Below, piece after piece: positions 55,938 to 64,000 of a stretch of 64,000 nucleotides of DNA (position 1 is its first letter; each line of letters begins with the position of its first letter). Both the position numbers and the translations under genes were made by a program. The stretch is from Lytechinus variegatus (lineage: Eukaryota; Echinodermata; Echinoidea; Temnopleuroida; Toxopneustidae), in assembly GCF_018143015.1 (NCBI RefSeq), contig NC_054748.1, positions 21,113,906 to 21,177,905 on the forward strand, written 5' to 3'. The notes under the pieces were generated by a model. That model was not told where the DNA came from and did not search any database. It saw only the letters and a program-made list of their open reading frames with translations.

Positions 55938-56999
55938 TCAGCTCAAACAAACCACCTCAGGTATCCTCTCAGAATATTCTCCTCTTTCGAAGGATGATTC
56001 GGCCTCTATCGGGCTCCAAGTCGGTGAAAAGTTCCGAAAAGTTTCGATGAATACAGAGTTATTGGACACCTTTTCTGTTGTGTACGGGAGTGAGTGGTAC
56101 GCGTGCCATGCTACACAATGGTTCTTGCACAAAAGTATTTTGGTCGTGTGTGTGTGTTGATTGGGTGGTATATTCGCAACACACCTTCGTTTAAACTCCG
56201 CATGCCTGCAAGCGAGCCAGCCACGCGACCTACAATAGTCTTATTGTACAAACTTAATTCGTTTACTGCACAAGAAACAATGGTCGTTTGGGGGACATTG
56301 TATGCTAATTTATAACTTTAACAATGTCTAATTAATTCATGTGATGCTGTTTTCTGTTGATTCAATTGATTTAAATCATATTATATTCATGATTTAAGAT
56401 CAATTACGTGTTATCACACCCTCGTTAATTTGAAGGAGACAGGTTTTGAGACTATTCAAAGAACAACGGATTCTCAATTTGTGACACGCCGTGACCCTTT
56501 ACTCTTTCGTCTTTTTTGTGAATGAGATTTTTTTTATTACTTCCGCCTCGGGCGAGGGAGATCGTAAATATTGCCAGATTATTTTGGGTTTTGTGTAATG
56601 TAAATAATGTTTGAAGTTTATTTCAACCTTACATGATAGTTCATCGGTTTAATAAATTATTCGAGAGAGAGAGAGAGAAAAAAGTCGTATAGGCCTAACC
56701 TAAAATATTTCAACAGCGCAATGGAACTATTGTAATTCGGGAGGAGTCCTCCAAACATTTCACCTAAACAAGTGGAAGGGCAATAGCGGAATGAATGGAC
56801 GTATTAAAATGGAAGAGGAAAAATAAACAAAAATCGTATGAAAACAAGAGAATGATGAAATCATTTATACATTTTTGTATTGCTTGTGGACTAAAAAAAT
56901 AGTGTGCAATTACGTAATGTAAAATTCCGCTGAAATTATTTGAACATAGCAGTTTTGGTCAATTCACTTGATTTAATTGATCTTAACGGGAGGTTCTCT
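55938..56999 (-). other. LMO2 upstream region, no recognised element
   Basis: AT-rich; contains a short (GA)n at 56664-56680 and 'gtgtgtgtgtt' near 56148. It should hold the LMO2 5'UTR and promoter but no motif is convincing by eye. Confidence 0.35.
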
Positions 57000-57735
57000 T
57001 TCCCCATTTTACAAAGAGCTACGATTGACTCAATCAACTACAATTATGGAAATCCAGCAATGCCAATATAAGTATAAAATGCTTGGTTGTGTCAAAATGT
57101 TTTCTTTATTGATGATTGTGTAGGGCCTATTCATACGTGCATCGCACTTTTGACAATGCAGTGTGCTCCTTTTTGTTTATTAAAGGACATCGTGAAAATT
57201 TCCTAGAGCAAAACATGTGAAATTGATGGATCCACGTAACTCCGGGGGCGGGGGGGGGGGGGGGGCAGTCAAATGTATTGCTGTACACATGCACGCATGG
57301 CCAAATTATTTCCGAACATCCCTAAACGAGTTTTTCTCTGTGTGCAAAATAATCCCCTAAACAAGTTTTTCGCGGGCTTTATTTACACATTTTGGCCCAT
57401 ATATAAACAAGTTGCCGCCAGAATATGACCCCGGGAAAAATCTGGGGGAAAAATACCATAAACACGTTTGGCTAGTCTAAGAAAAAAAAAATACGTTTCA
57501 CCCTGCGATTGACCTTTGACCAATCTTTTAGAGCTACTTTTTTTAAAATCGGTGTTTTTTATACCCTTAACGAGCGCACGCGCGGCCCGCCTCCAAAACT
57601 AGAAAAACACCCCTTTGATTAAACGCGTTTTTTTTTGGGGGGGGGGTCACTCGTGTGTACAGCAATATATGCCCCCCCCCCCGGGACATAAAGCTTGACT
57701 GAATCAATCACAAATGCTATGTGAGACGGGAACCT
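57000..57735. mobile_element. 'CTTACAAAGAGTTGCGATTG' MITE split by a G-run foldback element
   Basis: The left part (57000-57240) has 'cattttacaaagagctacga', 'gactcaatcaactacaatta', 'tggaaatccagcaatgcc', 'aaaggacatcgtgaaaattt'. The right part (57686-57735) has 'gactgaatcaatcacaaatg', 'ctatgtgagacggg'. Joined, they follow the intact copy at 30027-30276. Confidence 0.7.
57241..57685. mobile_element. Second foldback type bounded by G/C runs, with 'CCTAAACAAGTTTTT' motifs
   Basis: Inside the CCGGGG.../...CCCGGG ends, 'caaatgtattgctgtacaca' at the left pairs with 'gtgtgtacagcaatatatg' at the right. The interior repeats 'ccctaaacgagtttttct', 'cccctaaacaagtttttcg', 'atataaacaagttgccg', 'accataaacacgtttggc' and 'cccttaacgagcgcacg'. 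The terminal repeats differ from the 54595 family, but the internal motif is the same type. Confidence 0.75.
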
Positions 57736-58107
57736 GATGCTAGCCTGTTGATCACCATGACCATGACCAAAAAATGAATGAATGACAACCCTAGAACCTT
57801 AAACTTGTTAACCGTTTGAACTTAACACCTGCTTAAAGGACATCGGGTATGATTTTAGAGAGCAATTTTGCCGAATATGCTATGTTGTGACATTAAGATA
57901 ATACGAAATATTGTGGCAACATGGCGTATGTGACAAAAAAAACAAGCAAACAAAGCTTGAAAAATAGTGTAAAATAAAACATTATTTTCTTATGGACAGA
58001 ATGTATGTGTCTTTACAATTTATCACCAAATTACATAAATCAGTAAATAAGTGTAGGCCAATATGTCGCGAAAGGGTGTGGCGGAATTATTTCCAATCGA
58101 TCTAATG

Positions 58108-58468
58108 CAAGTTCGACTAATTACCAACTCGCCTACTATCCTTTGGGCTATCGTCGATTTGTCCGCTATCCACATGTCATTTGCCATTTAGTCTACTCAT
58201 CATTTCGTCTAATAACCAGTTGGTCCAATAGCCAATTAGTCCAAATACCATGTGATCTAATTAGACCGAGTGTTAATTGGGGAAAATTAATGAAAATAAA
58301 ACGGATATTAGACCAACTGGTTATGAGACGAAATGATAATAGACGAACAGGTGATTAGATGAAGTGATTATTGGACCAAATGTTAATGGACTGAATGGCA
58401 TTAGACTAAATGTAGGTAGAACATATGATGAGTGGACGAGTTGGCAGTAGACGAATTGGCAATTTACC
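58108..58468. repeat. Palindrome built of 'agaccaactggttat' units
   Basis: The left arm reads 'cgactaattaccaactcgcc', 'catttcgtctaataaccag', 'ttggtccaatagccaatt'. The right arm is its mirror: 'attagaccaactggttat', 'gagacgaaatgataatag', 'gtggacgagttggcag', 'tagacgaattggcaattt'. The phrase changes slightly from unit to unit. Centre near 58262-58300. Confidence 0.75.
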
Positions 58469-58938
58469 TGACGTTATGAATGGGTGTATGGATGTAAACA
58501 ATATGTAAATGCAGGGACAGATACCTCTATCATGACTGCGGATGTGTTCTCTTCATGAAGAAGGGAAAAATATGAAAAAAAGGAGAGGAAATAATCTTTC
58601 CTACACCTTGGGAATGGGGCGTTCCCATGATAACAAAAACTACACACAATGCAATAATTATATAAAGTACTTTCATTGAGTAATATAATACAATGGCGGG
58701 CGGGTTTGAAAGCGCGACAAAACTTCCGCTCTTCACAGACAATAACATTACCCGACAAGTGCATTGCACTATTGATATCCATTGTATTCGTTACAAAGTT
58801 GATTTCGGAAGTGTAGTTTTTCGCGGGAAAGCGGCAACTTTCAGGGATGCCTAGCTTCCGGATAAACTTGATTTCACCTGAAGATTATGTAATGACTGTC
58901 ATATGGCTGGAATAGTGACATTCAGACATGTCAGACGC

Positions 58939-59199
58939 CAGTGGCGTATAATGAGAGAAAAAAAATAAATCAAAGGGCTAGATATGGCGTATTGCGTAAA
59001 ATTTATTTTAAAATTACGAGCGAACGATGCGAGCTAGCAAAAATTTCGAAACTCTTTACAAAAATCCACTTTTGGATAAACAGATTTTGACATAATAAAT
59101 ATTCCAAAAATGATATCATATTTTACCTTTCTCTCTTTTCTTTTTTTAAGGGGGGGGAAGAACCCCCAATGCCCCCCCCCCCCCATCTGTACGCCACTA
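58939..59199. mobile_element. hAT-like element with CAGTGGCGTA ends
   Basis: CAGTGGCGTA at the left and TACGCCACTA at the right are inverted (one mismatch). TCAGACGC (58931-58938) and TCAGAAGC (59200-59207) form an 8-bp duplication with one mismatch. 261 bp, with G and C runs near the right end and no gene. Same terminal type as the element at 16589-18154. Confidence 0.8.
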
Positions 59200-59507
59200 T
59201 CAGAAGCAAGCTCTTGAACAAACAATTCGTACTTTTTGTGAAGAGTAAAATGCGGTTTTCACGGGGTCCGCATACGATTTTCAAAGTCATTTCAAATTGG
59301 AGAGCAATTTTAAGCTCTTCATTCCAAAATACTGAAGGCAACATTGAACTATAAACCATATTTTGTACTTTGTGGTTCAAGTTCTAAGCTGGACCACGGC
59401 CAGTATACATAAGATAAACGAAGCTTTCTTTTCTAAATCTGCATTAGCTAATTCTCGTCATATATTTTGTGCATGAAGAACTCTCCGATTCTCAAACCAT
59501 TGTGATA

Positions 59508-59850
59508 ATAATAGCCAATTTTTATAAAGCGCTTTTCCCAGAATGGCCCAAAGCGCGTTACAGCATATTATTACCCCGGTCATTGGATTCATTTCAATCA
59601 AGCACGAAAAGTGCACAATTTCCACTCCCTGGGGAGCATTCCTTGCATTCATCGCAGCCACATTATGGCGCTGGCAAAATCAAACATACAATATCTTTCG
59701 CATCCTACCGGGTACCCATTTAGCACCTGGGTCGAGAGTGGCAAAGTGTGGATTAACGCCTTGCCAAAGGACGCTAGACCGCGGTGGGATTCGAACACAC
59801 GACCCTCTGTTTACAAGGCGAGAGTCAGAACCACACAAGCCGCGTAGCCT
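59508..59850 (-). mobile_element. tRNA-derived SINE (family A), minus strand
   Basis: Nearly identical in reverse to the copy at 38490-38835: 'gcgcttttcccagaatggcc' tail, 'gcatcctaccgggtaccc', 'tggcaaagtgtggattaac', 'ggtgggattcgaacacacga' (B box), 'gcgagagtcagaaccaca' (A box). The longest open frame in this area (plus strand, 59543-60046) runs through it and is not a gene. Confidence 0.9.
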
Positions 59851-60307
59851 AGTAGTAGGAGCCACCGAATCGGGGGAAAGGTCGAAGGGGGTCAGTCAAG
59901 CACCCTTCTCAGGGGTGGATCCTGGATTTTGGGGGAAGGGGACGCATTTCGTCCCCCAAATTGTGCATTTTTTTAAAGGGGGATGGAGTTTTAACGGATG
60001 CGCGCACCTGAATGAGCACCTGTTCCCAATCACTTATTTCAGTTAACGTGCAAAAAAAGATAAATATATCCACCTTATTGTGATTCCCTTTTGCCCCCTG
60101 CTCAGCTCAGCTCGCTCAGCTCCCAGTTTTCAAAACCGTTCCGCGCGCCCCCTATAAATTACAGGATTTGTATCGAATGCTTTGCAATTTTCATTTTGTT
60201 TATTAAAACATTCATTTGGTATCCGTAATGTTGCCATAAAGGTAAAACCGAATACATCATGATTGTACTCAAGGGTTTAAAGAGCCAAATGCTTTGAGGG
60301 CGCGGAA

Positions 60308-60491
60308 CAGGGGCCGCTAAACCTTTTTGAAAGTGGGGGCGAGTCAAAATTGGGGGGGGGGGCGGGGAAGGGTGACAGTGCAAAAATCAAAATCACATGA
60401 CAAGTTTTACGTTTTTGTACACGGTTTTGGGGGAAGATGGGGGGGGGGGGCTGAAGCCCATCCAGCCCCCTCCCCGTTTGAGCGGCCCCTG
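60308..60491. mobile_element. Short hAT-like element with CAGGGGCCGCT ends
   Basis: CAGGGGCCGCT at 60308-60318 is the complement of AGCGGCCCCTG at 60481-60491. G runs fill both sub-terminal regions. No target duplication is obvious and no reading frame is credible. Confidence 0.65.
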
Positions 60492-61369
60492 CAGAATCTG
60501 CCGCCTTCGGCAAATTTCCTACTAAGTCGCCGGCATTAAGTGATTGCGCCTATGGAAACTAATCAAAACCTTTTACATGCGACAGGCATCAATGTCTGAT
60601 AAAACTAATTTTAGATTATCGCCCTCTGTGGTCATTTGCAAGCACACTCGGTACCACTGTGACAGTCATGTGGTATACAAAATGACTGTATATGAGCTTG
60701 TTCATTCATACATGTAACAGTGTATTTTTATTAAGCTAAAAAAACAACAACTCCAGAAGCAGCAAATGGTGGAGCCATTTGTAGTGAGGGAAGGGGGGGG
60801 GGGCGCGGAAAGGTAACAACCCTTCTTCAGTTATTTTGCCTAAAAAAGTAATAATAATTTTTCGTCTGTTTCGTATATTCTCACGCATATGAATGCATTC
60901 TCTTCGTCTTGAAAGATAATCATATCTATCTAGTTACCGTGGTAAGGGCGCTGGGCAAATACATCAAGAACGTGCCCCGAATCTAACCAACTCCCCACCC
61001 TCTCCCGCGAAGCCCCTGCACTCTGACACTCTAAACGATCACTTGCCACCTAATACAAGTGGCCTGACCATCAATGAGGTATTAAAGCCGAGTGCAATGT
61101 TTTTGTTCATATGCAAGTGCTTTGAAGTGTAAAATGTAATTGAGCGAAGCGGTCGAGTAATAAGATCACTAATTGTTCGATTTACATTTATTTCATACAT
61201 TTTGCTCGTAAGAAGTAAAAAGAAAAATGTCCAGAATTTAAGAAAATGTCGATCTACTGATGTAAAAAAAATCAAAAAATTATTTATCGTAATGTATATA
61301 TTTTTTTCAATCCTGGTCCTCTATCGATTTTTAATGCCCCCCCTTTATTCCTGATCTCTACCGACACAA

Positions 61370-61830
61370 CCAACCACTAGCATCACCGCCGCCACTACCA
61401 TCACCACCAATACCACTACCAACATCATTTCCCGCCACCATGACCTCTTCCACCACCACCGCCGCCACCGCCACCCCCGTCATCCACCAATACTACAACT
61501 GACTCCGCTACCAACACCAACACCACTACCAACGTCATTACCCACCACCTTGGCCACAACCACCACCGTCACGCACCACCACATTATCCCCATTATCACC
61601 ACAACCATCCTCACCATGCACCACTACCACCGACACCACTACCAACACCACCACCATTGCCATCACCACCTCCACCATCACTACTACCATAATCAGTAAT
61701 GTCATCACCTCCATTACCATCACCACCACTGCTACTACGACCACCATTTTCAACACCCGACTACCATAATCACCACCACTACAAGCAACAACATTACCAC
61801 CTCCACCAATACCACCAACGCCGGAGTTAA
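61370..61830. repeat. (CCA/CAC)n-rich trinucleotide repeat
   Basis: About 460 bp of imperfect CCA/CAC/ACC triplets ('caccaccaccgccgccacc' type). Open frames here (Val/Gly-rich on the minus strand) reflect composition only. Confidence 0.85.
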
Positions 61831-62061
61831 GGCACTCTGATGGGGGTGTAAACATAACAGGAAGTTAGTTACAGAGGGGTGCTGGGCAAATACATCAAAA
61901 ACTTGCTAACTGTTCTTTGATTAGCCAAGCCGGGGTGGCAAGTAAATTTGCACTGGGGCAATTAGCTTCTGACTGACTCGTTAAGCGACCCTCTCACCTT
62001 AAAGTGCCAGTATACTTTTGCCTGAAATATTTGGGCTTCGAGATTCATTCCATGATTCGAC

Positions 62062-62231
62062 CCGGGCCCCGTAAAAAAGGTTAGCGGTTAACCATTAATT
62101 TGAAAGAGCATTTCTGATTGGTTCCTATTCAGTCTATTGAGCAAAATGCCCATAAAACGATGATCTTGATAGGCCATTTCATTTAGTTAATGATCGTTAA
62201 CTTTTGTGTTACCATGGTTACGGGGCCCCAA
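62062..62231. mobile_element. MITE of the 'GGGCCCCGTAA' family
   Basis: 'cgggccccgtaaaaaaggtt', 'agcggttaaccattaatt' at the left mirrors 'ttagttaatgatcgttaac', 'ttttgtgttaccatggttac', 'ggggcccc' at the right. It is a longer relative of the 42882 family. Confidence 0.65.
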
Positions 62232-63242
62232 GAATTATGAACCTGTCCATCGAAATGATTAAAAATGTTTAGCTATCTAGTAGTGAGGGAAGTACAGTAA
62301 ATACATTGTTGAAACGCCATGCAATCGTTATGGACATGTTGGAATGTCATGTAAGAATTACACGAAGGAAATAACGTATGCCTAATTAAGAAAGAGCACA
62401 GAGAACAATTCAAAGAAGAAAGAAGCATCAAATTAGGAAACAGTTAATAAACATTTTTATAAATTCAATTGATAATATACAACTACCTGGGGTTCAGAGG
62501 ATGAAAACTCCCCCAAAATGTCCGACTTTTTAAATGAAAAAGTTAACAACCAAATTGGAGTGGTGTTTTGCAATTGTTTTCTCAACAAAATCTGGGCAAA
62601 CTTTGGAAGACTTGCATCATTAATGTTTTTCCTCACTCCCCCTCCCCCCCCCCCGACTTTGCAAGTTGGAATGCAACTTTAAGGACACCATCATTGGTCC
62701 TTGATGACGATTGCTGGTCATATCATTTAGCCATTAGCTAAACATACACCACTAAATGCTCTCAATGCAAAGTGCTTGTGTGACGAGGTACTTCACAGGC
62801 CCTTAAAATGCAAAGCTCTTTGTACCTGGTATCATTGGTCTGTGATTAAGGTATTGGGCAGTGTCAATATTTCGGACCGATCTCCTTTTACTGCCAGCTT
62901 TTTACTCAATCTTAATTCAATTCGTGAAATAGATGCAGATAAAGTAGATTGACAGGTTAAATTTCTGAAGAGGGTAACTGCTATCCTATGTTTTTGTTGG
63001 AGTTAGGATGAAATAACAAGCATAATTTGTATTTGTTCTTTTTGCATTCTTTTCATTTTGGATTATCTGTTTCATTTACAATCATGGTCAGTTTGCAGAG
63101 GATCGCCATGGTAGCTCTTTACTTTCCAGATCAAAGTGCTGTAATAATTCTTTACTCTCTTTCCATAAAAAGTATTTCAAATTTTATTCATCATTTGCAT
63201 TAATTTTGTTCTTCTAGTTAATTAACACCCATATTCCAGGGG
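62232..63242. other. Intergenic, no gene recognised
   Basis: AT-rich; C run at 62640-62655. No element boundaries or protein motifs seen. Confidence 0.4.
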
Positions 63243-63337
63243 GAATCTATCTATCTATCTATCTATCTATCTGTCTGTCTGTCTATCTATCTGTCTGTCT
63301 GTCTGTCTGTCTGTCTATATATCTATCTATCTATCTA

Positions 63338-63385
<48 letters not shown>

Positions 63386-63395
63386 TCTATTCTAC
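63243..63395. repeat. (CTAT/CTGT)n tetranucleotide microsatellite
   Basis: About 150 bp of CTAT alternating in blocks with CTGT: (CTAT)n, (CTGT)n, (CTAT), (CTGT)n, then (CTAT)n, (CTGT)n, (CTAT)n. The block structure suggests spread of a C/T-type point change through replication slippage. Confidence 0.95.
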
Positions 63396-63920
63396 ATCTA
63401 ATCTATCAATTATTCAGTATCTGTTCATCCATCTATTCCTACCTACCTCCCTATCTACATTTAAGCACGATAAGTATATTCGTCGAACTATCCAATCCTT
63501 GCCAAGCAATGTCACGACAAAACCGCCACTCATTCAAATTAAACGAGTTAAGTGAGCTCTTTCAAGCGTAGGTAAAATAAATACTGTTTTATTCATTGGT
63601 TTTCCGGTGCTCATTTGGACCACAACTTGTTGTCAATTTAACCTCTATTCACAAAAAGAGTTGATCTTAATTCACAAAACATCTCCCATTAACAGAAAAG
63701 TCAAGTGTTTGATATGTTTTAGGGGTAAATGGGTAGAAAACGAGCACCTAGAGCTTTTGGATAAAGAGTTAAGTAAACTCATTTTCTCTTTTTTTTCATG
63801 GATTTTTTGTTATTTGTGTGTGTTGTTAGTGACTGGTGCTTGCTCGCGTCTTTAACCTCTCCACCCCTCTATCTCTCTCCCCCTCTCTCTCTTCTTTTCT
63901 CCCTCTTGCTATTGATATGA

Positions 63921-64000
63921 GGCCTGTTGTACAAAGAGTTGCGTTTACACGCAGGTCAAAATATCAAGCGCAAGTCCCAAATACGGGTGCTTCATTGGCT
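63921..64000. mobile_element. 'GTTGCGTTTAAACGCAA' MITE, left part, running off the window
   Basis: 'ggcctgttgtacaaagagtt', 'gcgtttacacgcaggtcaaa', 'cgcaagtcccaaatacggg', 'ttcattggct' match the left two-thirds of the copy at 53149-53296. Confidence 0.75.

Noticed and set aside
55759..56160. 133-codon open frame on the plus strand
   Set aside because: It lies antisense over LMO2 exon 1 and its upstream region; no protein motif. LMO2 on the opposite strand explains the coding-like composition.
59543..60046. The longest open frame in the right part (167 codons, plus strand)
   Set aside because: It runs through a minus-strand tRNA-derived SINE; the 'GGIRTHDPLFTRRESEP' type peptide also appears at 38483-38797 from the related copy. 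This is repeat translation, not a gene.
61538..61855. Val/Gly-rich open frame on the minus strand
   Set aside because: It is the translation of a CCA/CAC triplet repeat with no start context, splice signals or domain.

Overview
The window is animal nuclear DNA: genes are split by spliceable GT-AG introns, coding density is very low, the non-coding DNA is AT-rich, and short inverted-repeat DNA elements, tRNA-derived SINEs and microsatellites are packed everywhere. The SINE families (a tRNA-like head, a body with a conserved 'GGGTACCCGGTAGGATG' block, and an ATT-rich tail) and the abundance of foldback elements suggest an echinoderm, most likely a sea urchin. That assignment is inference, not proof.

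Four protein-coding genes are supported. (1) 437-651, minus: the first coding exon of an SRSF3/SRSF7-like splicing factor; the rest lies beyond the left edge. (2) 8512-14646, minus: a complete five-exon TMEM183-like F-box protein; all splice phases close and give 413 residues. (3) 22090-36262, plus: a complete eight-exon gene for a 493-residue radical-SAM protein of the ArsS (arsenosugar biosynthesis) type, with a mitochondrial-like N-terminus. (4) 45481-55937, minus: a three-exon LMO2-type LIM-only protein of 175 residues, whose 8-kb first intron carries a decayed tandem copy of the LIM1 exon. The four genes are not an operon and no shared pathway is evident. Fragments of a LINE reverse transcriptase and of a RecQ-like helicase are also present.

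Layout: 1-8.5 kb is repeat-rich flank with the SRSF exon. 8.5-14.6 kb is TMEM183, with MITEs, SINEs and a large foldback in its introns. 14.8-21.9 kb is a pile of nested transposons between the divergent TMEM183 and ArsS start regions. 22-36.3 kb is the ArsS-like gene, with one transposon or more in most introns. 36.3-45.5 kb is intergenic with a minisatellite, a SINE, a palindromic repeat array and MITEs. 45.5-55.9 kb is LMO2. 56-64 kb is intergenic with nested elements and microsatellites.

The most notable items are the animal ArsS-like gene with intact cysteine motifs, the pseudo-exon beside LMO2 LIM1, and a family of roughly 550-bp foldback elements carrying an identical 20-bp palindrome and an array of a CCCTAAACACGTA-like motif. 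One copy of that family takes part in a three-deep nest that can be read from its target-site duplications.
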